Shown here one piece after another: positions 35,576 to 48,300 of a DNA stretch of 64,000 bases. The stretch is from Glomus cerebriforme (taxonomy: Eukaryota; Glomeromycota; Glomeromycetes; Glomerales; Glomeraceae): assembly GCA_003550305.1 (NCBI GenBank), contig QKYT01000454.1, forward strand, positions 18,964-82,963, read 5' to 3'. Numbering within the stretch: position 1 is the first letter of the stretch; each line of letters starts with the position of its first letter. The notes beneath the pieces are model-generated. The model did no database searches, was not told the origin of the DNA, and saw only the letters and a list, made by a program, of their open reading frames with translations. A program made the translations under genes and the position numbers.

Positions 35576-37263
35576 ATGCAACAGCCACCCCAAACACAAC
35601 CATCTACTTCTTCAATAGCTAGATCTTGCGCAAATAATATATTAGGAATTTTTCGATTTCCATTTATTGTTATATCAAAAATAACTCAAAAACTTTTAAG
35701 TCCTGTTAAACGTAATCAAAGACGTAATCATAATCGTTCACCGGCTTTTGCTTTTAAAATAATATGGACAATTGCATTATTAATAGGAGAAGTATTTATT
35801 TTTTCGTATTCAATGCGAAAATGTTCTTGGCCAGAACATGAAAATTGGGTAAGTATAAACTCAATCATCTATCGATACTTTGCTATTCTTTTTTAATTTT
35901 TTATTAAAATATTATTATAGAATACCGCAGCATCAGAACCTGTTCATGTTGCAATTATTGCAGACCCGCAAATTATTGACGATTATTCCTATGGTCGAAC
36001 GGGTATACTTCAGAAAATATCTGAAATATATCCTGACATGTATATGAGAAAGAATTGGATAAATTTACAAAATATATTTGATCCTGATGCGATAATATTC
36101 CTTGGTGATTTAATGGATGGAGGAAGAGAATTGGATGATAATAAGTGAGAATGTATTGATATTATCTTTTAGCTTATAAATGATTATAATTAAAAAAATA
36201 TATATTTTTTTATTTGGTTAGATGGGACGAAGAACTTCACAGATTTCGACATCTTTTTTTACCCGAAAAACCAATAAAAACTCCAACTTTTTATTTAGCG
36301 GGGAATCATGATATTGGATTTGGGAATCACATAGTTCCAGAAGCGTTTTACAGATTTCGAAAATTATTTGGAGTTTTCAGCTATATGACAAATCTTGGTA
36401 ATCATTCAATTATAGCGTTAGATACAATAACTTTGAGTGGTTCTAATAATACTTTGAAAAAGGACGCAAGGAAATTGATGCAAAGACTCGAAAAAGGTAA
36501 AATTTAGGATTAAACAATTAACAGCTTTGATATTTCTATATTAACGGAATCTTTAATTTCTAGATACAACGAATTCTCTTCCTCGCATATTGTTGACACA
36601 TGTTCCTTTATATCGTCCTCCAAACACTGATTGCGGACCACTTCGACAAAAAGGACAATCTATTAAGCAAGGTGCTGGCTACCAATATCAGAATCTAATA
36701 GTTGAATCTTTAACTAATAATATTTTAGAAAATATAAAACCAATATTAATATTTAGTGGAGATGATCATGATTATTGTGAAATTCGACATGAAGAAGCAA
36801 ATGGAATTCCTGAAATTTCAGTGAACAGTTTCAGCTTTGCAATGGTAATTTTTTCATACTATTTTATTTTATTTTTAAGGTAATTATATTAACTTTTTAA
36901 ATAAATTTATAGGGAGTTAGCAGACCGGGATTTTTACTTTTAAGTCTCTATAATCCATTAAATTTAACAGAAACAAACTTTACAACTTTTGCTTATTCTC
37001 AATGTTTATTACCAAATCAAATTCGAATATATATTTGGTATATAATATTGTTTATTGCCACAATATCTTGTATTTTTTCACATGCATTTTTTAAACTAAA
37101 AAGAAATGCTGAAATATTACCAATATGGCATAGATATCATCAAAAAAGGAAATGGATAGTATTTAATTCTCAATATTGGAAAATAATAGGCAAAGAAATT
37201 GGTGATATTGCTTTAATTGCATTTATAATTTATCTAATTTGTTGGATATGGTTTTTGGTTTAA
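35576..37263 (+). CDS. Cdc1/Ted1/PGAP5-type metallophosphoesterase
   Basis: Five exons (35576-35848, 35921-36144, 36222-36496, 36564-36844, 36913-37263) encode 467 aa. Relatives remodel ethanolamine-phosphate on GPI anchors in the ER and need manganese. A basic, Pro/Gln-rich N-terminus leads to a membrane helix (FKIIWTIALLIGEVFIFSYS). The lumenal phosphoesterase domain has all metal-binding blocks: ADPQ, FLGDLMDGG, AGNHDIG, LTHVPLYRP and SGDDHDYC. Two C-terminal membrane segments (YIWYIILFIATISCIFS, IALIAFIIYLICWIWFLV) fit the family layout of an enzyme domain between membrane anchors. The second splice (AA|A) adds Lys before WDEELHRF. It is most like Ted1/Cdc1; which paralogue cannot be fixed from this window. 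Confidence 0.9.
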
Positions 37264-38514
37264 TCATATTATTTTAATTTCAACTTAATAAATAATTTCA
37301 GAATATATTTTTTCATTAGAATATTGTATAGATTAAGTATTATTTTCATAAATATAATAAATTTATCTATAATTTTGTATTATAGTTTTAATTAATATGT
37401 AATTTATTTATGTATGATTTTTCTAGAAATAAATTTAATTTTTTGAGTGAAATTTGAATTTTAATCATTCCAGATTACTTTAATGTTCCTCTTTTCAGTC
37501 TTAGAATAATTTTCTGTTTTTTTTTTTTTTATTTTATTTTGGCTTTAAAATATCTCAAGAATGAAGTATGAGATATGAGAGGTGTCTCTCTCTCTCTTTT
37601 TTTTTTTATTCAAAATGTTTACTAATATTCTTCTATTACTTTTTTGTGTAAATTTCAGTTTTGAAAATCTCAAAACCTGAATAGTACTATTTTTATTTTT
37701 AACTTCAGAGCATAATTTTTGATATTTTTGATAGGATGTCAGGCATCAAAAAAGAAGCGAATTGTGTGCCGCGTGACCTAGTTGAATATATTAATTAATT
37801 CATTCTTATTATTACCAATGTAAACTGCTTTAACAAGTACTAAAAAAATTTGAGAATGAACAATTCAACAAGATTCTGGTCCTGCTACTATGGTGCCCTC
37901 ATAAGCATGTTTATCTCCAGTAAATCCATTGTGCAGTTTGAATGAAAGTTCTTAGATCTTATGTAAATTTATCGGTACAAGAAAAATATTCATTACCTCC
38001 CTTCTGCTCAGAAAGCCCTATTAAAAATGTATGTCATTTGATACCTGAAAATATAAAAAAAAACTCGGTATAAGAAAACTGACCAGGAGCAATTAAAGAA
38101 AGCCTTGTTCAATCAGCTTGTATACAAATCTGACATGATAATACTCCTCAAAGTAACAGATTTCAATAATCAACAAAGCAAGCCCTGTTAAAATCGAGTT
38201 TGAAGACTATGCAATACCCTTTTGATTTATCCCTTGGACCTGATTGTGATAAAGTCTTAGGTTGTGGCTTCGATAGATATTCCCGATTTGATTACATACT
38301 CAGACAGGTATCCATCAGTGCTCATCAAAAATGCACTCAAACTGCCCAGTAGTTCTAATACGCAAGAAACCAGGTCGAGGTGTATTTTATGATTCTGGTC
38401 ATACTGTTGACATATATCTCATGACCAACATAAAATAATCTGTGGAACTTTTACGACCTCCAGCTGAATAGGATTGTGATAAATAAAAGTTGCCATGTCT
38501 GAGGGAGTAATAAG
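37264..38514. other. intergenic region with decayed coding traces
   Basis: From about 37740 to 38500 base composition becomes more even and short coding-like runs appear (for example 38335-38410 on the plus strand), but frames are broken everywhere. It probably belongs to the same decayed element as 38515-38947. Confidence 0.4.
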
Positions 38515-38947
38515 TTGACATTTCAAGACCGGAACTCCAGAAGGTATTTTTTCCCAAAGGACATCCATCCATGCGTATACTGCGGTAAAGATATTTGGTC
38601 GTTGCAGAGATGGAACTCGTATTTTAATTACGAGTGCGCTAGTAAAAATCCTGAAAAGCTATTCTTGTTAACCTTTTGGGACGGCTCTTATGTATACCAA
38701 AACGTTGAAGTTTTTCAGACGTAAGGGTCATGTCGGAGGACATTTGGCACCTGCGTGCAATCATCTCGGCATTCAAATTTATCAAATAAACATCCCAGAT
38801 GCTGCAATATTCCATGCTGCTTCTGCTGGAATTCCTGCCAATTTAAGAAGTGGATTCAATTTTGGTATAAATTATAAACAGCGGCATACTAGTGGCGTCT
38901 TTTTAGGTGACAAAAATCAATTTAATTTATTATTAAAGTGGAAATAG
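38515..38947 (+). pseudogene. frameshifted coding remnant, family unknown
   Basis: Two overlapping frames together read as one decayed protein. The first (38515-38724) includes CVYCGKDIWSLQRW, a possible CxxC zinc ligand pair. The second (38690-38947) continues with GHVGGHLAPACNHLGIQI and GIPANLRSGFNFGINYKQRH, ending in a stop. The switch lies at about 38690-38720. The composition is that of a real protein, but no complete start or upstream exon is visible and I do not recognise the family. Confidence 0.45.
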
Positions 38948-40559
38948 GAAAACTTAAATCGAAGTTAATTAACAAATTGGATACTATAATTCTCAGCTTT
39001 AGCGTCATATTATTTTTTTTTATTAAAATTTAAATCAAGAACACATAAGATAAAATCAAATTTTTTTAACTATAAAAAGTGCTTGTTTTGGGTGATTATA
39101 CATCTGCTGCTAACTGAGGAATAAAACTGAATTTTCGTAATCAAGCTCTTTCTCTAAGGATAATATGTGATCTTTAATATTATTTCTGTTTTTTTTTTTT
39201 AATAAATCTTTTCCTTAGTATACTTTTAAATAATTACTAATTTGAGTTTACAATATTTTTTCAATGAATTTTATTTATTATCGTGTGAATTTTTTGGCAA
39301 GTGAGGAAGAGATTAATCTTCATAAAAATTGTTTTCTTCTTTCTCTGAGGAGATTTTTAGACATTTTTTTCACTTCAATTTCTATTTAAGCCTTCGAGTT
39401 TAGGTCTTTTTCCCCAAAGAATTTAATATATTTTAGTTTATTTTTTCCCTATTGATTTAAGATTTTAGTCATTTTAAGTTGCTCATAAATTTTTTCCTAA
39501 TATTAACGTGATTATAAACCAGACAAATGTCACATTTATGCATATTTACTTTTCAATTCACTTCGCTTATTAAATTAATCAGTCAAAATTTCCATTACGG
39601 TAGTAAATTTCCCTTTACATAAATACTTGTTCGTTAGCATTTTTTTATTCTTTCTTTTATGGTTGGAATTGCTACTTGCACAAAATTTGATGGACCATTG
39701 TACTTTGATTTTTTAATATTCACAACAAAATTTTTTTCAGCATTGTTTTCCTTTAATTTCTTAAAGAAATTAAGGAATTAGAAAAAGATTTTTATTGTTC
39801 TTTATTTCTTTGGTTAGCATATAAAAACTTGGATTATTCTCCCTATACAGTATACAGTACTAGCGAAATGCTAACGATTTCTTCATTTGTCTCTGTTTTT
39901 CAAAGAGAATTTATTATTTCATTTTCAAGAACTAAAATATTTATAATTATGTTTGCTGGAATGTTTCGGATGGAATACTGAATATTGTTAGTATTTTATA
40001 TCTCGCTATTAAATCCATATATAATTGTATTGTGTTGGATTAAGAAAAATATCATAATTGTCTTTCAATCTTATTATTAGACGCGATTATCATCTCATAG
40101 TCGACCCGTTATCAAGAATACACATTCTCATTTTCTTCTATATCTAATAAGTTAATAATGTTAATAATACTATATCCTGAAGAATAAAACACTTCAAGAA
40201 TGTATCCTTAGTTGAAATGTTAAATTAATCTATCGAGCATTCTATTGTATTTTTTTTTTCAAAAATACCCTTTGTCCAGTCCATCTGAATCTCCCCGTTA
40301 AAATTAAAAGTTCATTATGAGTTCATGGACCAGATATTCTCTTTCAAATATCAAATATATAAAAATTGTTATGGAATGCGTTAAATGATACACTAAATAC
40401 TTTTTCATATATAAAGTATAAAAAAAGTCAAGCCCCGTATCGGGAAATCGGCCTTTATTTTCGAAATTTTGTGTAGAATATATATGATCTTGAGTTCACA
40501 AGTGCAATAAACAAAAATATTTCATAATGTGCAAAGATTGATTCTATTTTATTTATTAT
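38948..40559. other. 1.6-kb AT-rich region without genes
   Basis: T-rich tracts and a short inverted TTTAATTTCTTAAAGAAATTAA near 39750-39772. Nothing coding is supported on either strand. Confidence 0.5.
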
Positions 40560-40622
40560 TTTTTTTTTTAGTAATTAGTTATCTCCGGCTAACATGCCTA
40601 ATAGCAAACATAAAAATCTAAA

Positions 40623-41738
40623 TCAGTGTTGCTTCTTTTTCAAGCTCTTCTTTTTTGGTGAATCTGGAAAGAAACTAATATAAAAATAAAGATAAAAAAA
40701 AAAAAAAAGTATGAACAAATCTCCACATACTATCCTTGTAAATGTCCTCAAATTCCTCGAATTCAACAACAATCCTATCGAACAAACCCATATTACACGG
40801 TTAGTCTGAGATTTCATTGTCGCCTCATTCCAATAATCCCCCAAACAGTCATAAAAATCACTCATCGAGTCCAAATCGAACGCAACCAAGAAAAAGCATT
40901 CCACACCTATGATAATTATATTACAAAACCATATCGATTTCCGCCTTCGAGATCACAGAGAATTGGCAACGCAATCCGATAGTAATCCGATCATGTTCGG
41001 ATTATCGCAACTTCTCTGAACACATAATTCAGATTGAACGTTTGGGATTACAAGACAACACGATGTCTTCGGGTTTTTTTTTCGTACATGCATAACCCGC
41101 CAAGATATCGATTCCGCGCAGTTATCCTTAGGGTAACCTGCAAAGAACGGGATTCTCTCCTTGTTTTGAATGGCACCATTGTAATTATACGTGCAATCGG
41201 ATTAATTACGGCATATGGAGCTTATACCATAATGCCGTAATGCCGTAATTGCCGTAATTGTCAATTCCGCAAAATGTAAATATGCGAATATATCAATTGA
41301 TAGTTTCAGTACATACTTGTTATTGACTGAATAGATTTCTGAGAATAACTAGGTTATTCAATGATGCTCCCCTCACTTGGGCCAAGACATCAGTGAATAA
41401 AGTTCATAAGATTTCTATTGTTTATCTCGACGTATACACCGATGGATTTTATTTTAATATACTTTCTCAAGCTTTTATAACTAGTGGAATAAGTGACAAA
41501 AAAATCCATCAGTGTGTACATAATACCGATGGAATAATTATATGGAATGCTGCAATTGAAAATCCGGCATTGCAGCACGTATAATTGTAATACTGGTATT
41601 GATTATTGGTATAGTTCTCGCCCTTGACACTGCTACTGATTGGTTGTTCTTGTATATCATCGAATTTTGTTAGTGAACCTGAAAAGATTAAAATACCTGA
41701 AAGATTCTACGAATTCTCTTATCAACTGTCTCGTCCAT
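40623..41738 (-). pseudogene. decayed duplicate of the 3400-4635 gene
   Basis: It aligns by eye along its length with the intact gene at 3400-4635. The start (ATGGACGA, then GTTGATAAGAG) is at 41738. The block around 41030-41180 matches 3968-4130 closely, and the 3' end again codes for a basic tail ending in CAC TGA at 40623. The second intron is still recognisable (about 40680-40735), so this was a DNA-level duplication, not a retrocopy. Frames are broken throughout. Most of the Asn/Ser-rich N-terminal region is missing, and a 398-bp transposon interrupts it at 41186-41583. Confidence 0.8.
41186..41583. mobile_element. non-autonomous hAT-type element with 8-bp target duplication
   Basis: Perfect 9-bp inverted ends (TATACGTGC...GCACGTATA) are flanked by the direct 8-bp repeat ATTGTAAT at 41178-41185 and 41584-41591. 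The intact paralogue has this 8-mer once (4125-4132), giving the empty site. Subterminal repeats of ATGCCGTAAT near the left end and an internal inverted repeat (ACCGATGGATTTT/AAAAATCCATC) are visible. Length of 398 bp with no transposase marks it as non-autonomous; the 8-bp duplication indicates hAT. A 63-codon open frame inside is probably incidental. Confidence 0.88.
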
Positions 41739-42639
41739 TTTTTTTCGTATAGACTTGAAAATGAAATCATTAAGTTTATCCAGAAATTTTAGGAGATGCT
41801 TCCAAGAAACAAGACTTAATTTTTTCAGTGTATACATTTAACACCTCATCAAGTGAGATTCCCGAATAGAATTATACATAATTTCATAATTTTTGCCTTT
41901 TTCTTTGTTTAAACGCAGAATTAAAAGCAAAATTCCCGAAATTTTATTACTGATTATAACTGTATTTCAATACTTTATTTAATAATAACTATATAAAGAA
42001 ACGGTTTACATATAAATGTTCTCTTTAATATTATTTAGTGAAAATGATAGTTAAATATAAAGATACGATTAATGACTGAAAAATAACCAAATTAAACAAT
42101 CTCAGTTTTAACTGGATTCAAGATGCAAACCAAAACCAGTTCAGTTAAATTCGAGTCTTGATCATTTTAGTTTTAATAGATTTAATCTTTCTGTTCCTTG
42201 ATTATTAACAAGGTGGAGACACTGGTATTTTGTATTATGAACTGATCTATGATACGTTAAAGGTTTGTGGCTATAAATATTAAATAATTTTATCGATCCA
42301 ATCGTGAACCTCTTCCCGATCCGAAAATGCACATCATCAAAGCCAGGTAGAACTGTACAACCATCTTTATATTTAGGTCACGCAAATCAATATTACATAC
42401 CTACTGTGTTCTAAGAAACGCCAAAGCTTTTTTTCAGCTAATATTATTAAGACGATCTTAACAATATTCAAAATATTTATATGACCAATATGTTGACTGA
42501 ATTACTGTAAGGGGTTCTTCCAATAGTAACTATGTGTAATTCACAAGTATAAAAAATCAGGTGGAAAAAAAATTCGAGATGCCTTTTATTGATTAGATTA
42601 TAATCTATATTGCCAATAAAAATAAAATTGATTAAGTTC
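41739..42639. other. intergenic region
   Basis: AT-rich DNA between the pseudogene and the next minus-strand gene. No coding sequence is seen. Confidence 0.5.
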
Positions 42640-43738
42640 TTAGTGTATCTTTAGAGAAGCGTAATTAATCCCCACTAGTTCTTCGTTATCAAAGTCCGAA
42701 AAGTTTTTAATCTCAATAATGGAAGATAAAATAGTTTTAACGTAAAAGTACATGGCAGCATAATAAGGCAAGTAGAATGGATTATATATTTTATCTATTT
42801 GAAATAAAAAAAAAAAAAATTAACATACATACTATAAGAAGGAAACATGAAATAAAAAAAAAACTTACAAAATGTATCACCGTCTTTATACTGTTCTTGT
42901 AATTTAAGATCATCTTGATCTACTGTTAAATTTGTATTGAGATAATATATGATAATTCCTGTAGTTATAAAAGAATAAATGGCTAAACCTAATCTATGCA
43001 GATGTAACCGAGTCCATTTTCTAAATCCAACAAATCTATTCGGAATGGTTAAAAGATCAATCCGATTTTTTTCTTTAAAGAAATAACACACAAGAAATAA
43101 AGGAGAATTCCATAAAGCAGTAAATGTCGCAGGATATCCTTGGCGTTTACATTCTACGAATAAAAAAAATGCTAAAATCGAAGCAAAAGCTAAATATAAT
43201 AATGATCCACCAACTAAACTCCAAGATAAAATAGAGGTAGCGCACACATCAAGATTTGATTGAGCATGTTCGGAATTACATCCATTAAAAAATAGGATGT
43301 CTAAGGCATCATCCGTTCCGATGTTTTTAACAGCACTAGAAACTATATGGTAACCGAAAAGTCCAGCATTACTAACAAATAACTATAAAATAGAAAAGTT
43401 ATTCCTGATCGAAATTCTAAAAAGATTATTCTTTAAAGAAATATTAATAAACTTACTTCCCAATATGGAACAACTCTATTAATGATTTCCCCTTGTGGAA
43501 TCACACGTCCTATTTCCGGTGACCTATATTGAAAACCTTTAGCATCAGTACCGGAGACTAAAGGTTTCTTGGCTAACTCATGTTCTGACATTGTGCTTGG
43601 AATATTATTAGACTGATAATATGAACTTGACTGTGCATTTATTTGGGGCCTATTATTATCATAGTCTTGTGTATAAGCTCCATAGCCACTATTCGAGTTT
43701 TTTACAGGATAATTACGTTGTTGGCTGTTCATGATCAA
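42640..43738 (-). CDS. multispan membrane protein, family unknown
   Basis: Three exons (43457-43738, 42869-43382, 42640-42794) encode 316 aa. The N-terminal 90 residues are polar and Asn/Gln/Tyr/Ser-rich (cytosolic tail). Membrane segments follow: LFVSNAGLFGYHIVSSAV (weak), ATSILSWSLVGGSLLYLAFASILAFFLF, FTALWNSPLFLVCYFF, and LHRLGLAIYSFITTGIIIYYL. After a short loop exon 3 adds NPFYLPYYAAMYFYVKTIL. A loop with two cysteines (NGCNSEH, LDVCATS) separates the first spans. Start is either ATG 43738 or 43732; both precede NSQQRNY. I do not recognise the family; four or five spans with a long polar N-terminus is all that can be said. Confidence 0.75.
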
Positions 43739-44206
43739 AAGGAAAGAACCGAAAAAATTTAGAATATTTCCTATTCCATGAAATGATTATAAAGAGAAAG
43801 ATAATAGTTGATCCATTTTAATATATTTATTAATAATAAGCATTAAAGCCTAAATAAAGAAATACAAAGGGCATTTTTTATATTGATTAAGTTAGAATAA
43901 TAGCATTCTTAGTGTCTCACTAAAATCTAAATAAATACATTCCGGATTAATGGTATAGTCCTTGTTCAGTGGCTTTCTTTGGAAAAATCTATCGAAATTT
44001 TGGAAAGGTTTTGCAGAATCATCACACATAAAAGAAAAGTTTGATAGAACACAGTATATTTATGCGTGCTTATTTCTTGGCAATTACTTAAATAAGCATT
44101 ATATTTATATATATATATATGTATAACCTATTTTTTTTTTCCTTTGATTCCTAAAATATTTTTTTTTTTTTTTTTTTTTACATCCTTATTATTAAAACAT
44201 TTCATA
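43739..44206. other. divergent intergenic region
   Basis: Shared 5' flank of the multispan gene and calcipressin. It holds a long T run (about 44159-44179) immediately upstream of the calcipressin ATG. No specific element is recognised. Confidence 0.45.
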
Positions 44207-45079
44207 ATGTCACCTTGCGCCTCACACGTTTTACCTTCTCGGATCCAAATCCCCGAGATTGCTGTAACGAATACACTTATAGTTACTAACCTTGACCGAG
44301 AAACTTTCCTTCCCGAAAATCTTGCTGAACTTCGAGATCGCTTAGAACGACACGGAAAAATTTATAAAATTGTACCGATCAAGTCTTTCAATCGTATTCT
44401 TGCTATTTTCCATCAAACTAATGATGCCAGAATTGCCAAAACACATTGTGATAGAATAGAATTCTTAAATAAAATTATTCGTATATATTATGGACAGGTG
44501 AGGCTTAATTAATTTTTTTTTCTTTGAAAATTACAGGCTTCTGAATCAATTATTAATTTTTGATTTTTATAGCATACTCCCATATATGATGAAATCGATA
44601 GTTCAAGGCATCTTAATGTTCCAGAGCTTGAAAGAAATTGGCTAGTATCTCCACCTTGTTCACCCCCAGTTGGATGGACTCAAATTAAAGAAGACCAGCC
44701 TAATTCTAACACTTTAGCTGATGATTTGGTTCACGCTCTAGCGCATGCTTCTTTGAATACCTTAGGATCCAATTATTATAATCATCATGATGACATTGAT
44801 GATTTTTCTTTAGATGATAATGTAGACCAGGATAACAATAATAAAATGCAAGCACCTATATTGACTGTCGTTCCATGCGATTCGGATTCTCGTCAAGATG
44901 ATGATGCTAAAGTTCCTCTTATTCTCATTCAGGATTGGGATGATTCAGGATTACAAGATACTAAAAAAACAAAGTGTCCTAAACGAAATGTCAATATACA
45001 ACAAACAAAAGCACAATTCTATCCTACTTTAGTGCAACATACACCTACTCCAACTCCAAGACCTCCACTTATCTTTTAA
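44207..45079 (+). CDS. RCN1: calcipressin, calcineurin regulator
   Basis: Two exons (44207-44497, 44573-45079) encode 265 aa. Calcipressins (RCANs) bind and modulate the calcium-dependent phosphatase calcineurin. Residues about 20-97 form the RRM-like domain (NTLIVTNLDRETFL, ILAIFHQTNDARIAK). The hallmark segment LNVPELERNWLVSPPCSPPVGW follows, a variant of the FLISPPxSPP motif whose serines are phosphorylated in relatives. An acidic Asp/Asn-rich stretch precedes the C-terminus, which ends with repeated TP and PRPP, similar in place to the calcineurin-contacting tail of the family. The ATG at 44207 is preferred over one 63 nt upstream, because the extension is only a poly-Phe run from the T tract. 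Confidence 0.93.
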
Positions 45080-45374
45080 TGTATTTTATTTTTAATTTTT
45101 TATTAGTAAATATAATTTCTGAAGTAGATTAATAGATTAGTATTATTAATACAACAACTTAGATAAATATTAAAATTTTTGTTATAACTGATTGTTAATT
45201 GTGTTATACAAAATTTGTTACAAAATTTATTACACAAAAAGAACAAATAATAAAATTTAAAAAAATTTTTTTTTTATTAAAAAAAAAATTTCTACGTGTG
45301 ATAAAACTTAAATAGTAATGCTTATATATCAGAAAGAGAGAGAAAGTTCGAGTAACTAATAAATATAATAAATG
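45080..45374. other. convergent spacer
   Basis: AT-rich; no features beyond homopolymer tracts. Confidence 0.45.
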
Positions 45375-48300
45375 TTATAATGAATCCGAATATGATTGTG
45401 TGTTCCCTTTAGCTTCTGATCCAGATTCATTAGAAGAAAAGAAACTGAATGACTTAAACACTGATCGCCCAGTCATATTAGGTGTCGAAGTGTCAGAAGG
45501 TAAATTTTTATGTGTGGAAGAATAAGCACGCGTAGGTGGCATACTTTGTATTCGACTTCGCGTAGATACATCTGATGTAGATGATGATATACTTAGGTTT
45601 GTGTTGTTAGCACTCGTTGAAGCTAAATTAGAAAGAGATGCACTCATACGCGAAGATTTGTCAGATTCGGAACGTTTTTTAGAATGATGGCTAGATGTTA
45701 AATTATTCTGACAACCTTCTACACTTAACAAATAATACTTGACTCCATCTGGTAATTCATAAGGATTTGTATCTGGATTCTATACAATTAAATATTTTCA
45801 AACGTTAAAATTTAAACTCTTGAATTAATGTGAATAATCAATAAAATAAACGAACCTTTATATCAACTATACGTTCAGTAATATCCACAATTCGCGAAAC
45901 AATCCAATCTCTATTACGAATTTGACTATTTATTGTATCGGTAGCGCGTAAAAAGTAATGCGGGCAGTTAATGTTAAAAGCAGCCCAAGGTTTGGCTGTT
46001 GAATTTCGCGTGGGCAAAAATAAGGCAAAGTCTCCCTTCTTGAAACTAAATAGATATTTAAAAAAATTTTTTTTTAATTTTATCGTATAATGATTATTAA
46101 ATACGTCTAATATATTTATTTGCCTACTTTCGAACCGCGATTTTTTCTTTTGATTCTTGGTGAGCTCTACGATATTTTTCTGTCAAAGAATAAAATTTAA
46201 TTTAAATCTAAACTGTAAAAAGTTAAATAATCCAGCCACTTGAACATACCTCTATTCAATTTACTTTCTTGTTGAAATTTGTTTGCAAGATTTTCAGCAT
46301 CCTTAGGTGTTCGTCTAATCATATCGCAAACCTCACTAAGATTCACCTTTGTTGAGAGAGTGAGAAGTGTTGCATATTTATCCTTTGGCCATTCTTCAAT
46401 CAAAGAATCGTTTGAGAAAAACTTTCCCAAATCTTCAGCATAATAGCTATCCGATAAACGTGATTCGGTTGATTTAAGATTTCCTTTTTCCTCCTCAATT
46501 GTTGTTATACTCATTGATTTATTCAAAGGTAAGGCTAATCCCATAGCATTCATCAATGTTCGAATATTACTGTAATACTCCCAAAGGTATTTGCTTGATA
46601 CATGAGCAAATTCTGTTCGTTCTTTTAACTTTTGATGCATTTCGTTTAGAGACTTTTCTAAACTTATATTAGCAGTTTTAGAATTTTCAATAATCTATAA
46701 AATGACAATAATAATATTCAGTGTAAGATTGCACAAAATTATTTCATTAAATAGTAGTACAACAAACCTGTTTTGTATCATGTAAGTCTTGAGCCATAGA
46801 ATTCGCGACACTTCCAACTTTTCGTATCATATTTATAGGGTTCAAATTTGTCTCCAATTTTGTCTAGATTTTATAATGACCGGGACAAAAACCACAATTA
46901 TCAATCAATTGAAGTCATAAAGGGAAGAAAATGAATAATTGAATAGAATAATTAATATTTTTACCTGTTCAGTAGATTTAGATGAATCATAAGCAGTTAC
47001 AACAGGCATATATTCCAAAATAGTTTCAGTAATATTTTTGACTAACTTTTCAACCTATTAAATGATACTTGATGAATAAAAAGATTCTATTATATGATTA
47101 ACATATAATCAAAAATCACCTGTTCAAGAGCCTTCAATTTTTCAGCACTTTCTTGCTCAGCAAGTTTGACTCTTTCGCGTGTCTTAATATAAAAAAAATA
47201 CATAAATAAAATAATAGAAACAATATTTCATAAAATTTGTTCATAATATTCACCTTATCAAGCTGTTTTTCATATTCTTCGCGTGCTGAATTCATTCTCT
47301 CAAGGTTAGCCTTCCAACTTTCAATTTCTTGAAGCAACTGTGATAAGCTAATATATAAGTACTTGGAAAAGAGAATTATCAAAGATTTCTAATTATTATT
47401 AAAGATATACTACAAACATTTTGCTTGCTTAATTCGTATGCTTGAATAATTTCATCCTTTTCTTTTTGAAGTTCTTCAACCTGTATCCAAACAGAATTAA
47501 TAATTTTAAAATACAAAATATAACTACAATAAAATTGACAATAAAATATGCCTTTTTTCTCCAACGCTCCTCTACAGTTTCGATTTGTTCTTGTCCAAGT
47601 CGTTGAGCTTCTAACTCTTCAATTCTCTTATTCAATGCTGATTGATCTTGCTTATATGAATTTTCTTTTTCTTCAAACTACGAATGATAACATAAGATAT
47701 AAGTTAACAGATCGTGGGTTTTTTTACATACTAAAATAATCAATAATAAAATACCTTTTGTATGTACTCTTTAAATTTAGTTTCCAGTTTATCCTTCTCT
47801 GCCAAAATATCATTAAACCTCAATTCCAAATTCGATTTTGCTGCAACTAATACTTCTTTTTCTTTTACAATCCATTCATTTTCTTCTCGTAATTTAACAC
47901 ATTCCCTATCCGATTCGCGTTGAATAGTATCCATATCTCTTATTTTTTTCTCGTATTCATCATGAAGTTTATGATTATCTGACTTTGAATCTTGATATTT
48001 TTGTTTTAATTCTTTAATAATATCTTCCAAATGTTCAGAACAAGAGTTATCTGGTTCATGATTTCGAAGCTCAAGTGATGCTTTTTCTAACTCAACTATT
48101 TTCGCTTCTAATTCAGCTATTTTTGCTTCTAATTCAGCAACTTTCGTTTCTAATTCATTACATTGCGCTTTTGAGGATTCATAAGTAATTTGTAATTCAT
48201 TAAAATTTGTGTGCAAATATTCGTTTTCTTTCACTACTAGAGCATGTGACAATTCAATGGTTGAAGCACGCTCTTCAATTTTCTTTACAACTTCAGTTTG

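Noticed and set aside
41393..41584. 63-codon open frames on both strands in the hAT-type element
   Set aside because: The frames run across internal inverted repeats and the right terminal repeat; no known domain, so probably incidental.
47134..47635. Several short open frames with hydrophobic runs in the ATG11 locus
   Set aside because: The hydrophobic parts are translated introns; the helical parts belong to ATG11 coiled-coil exons.
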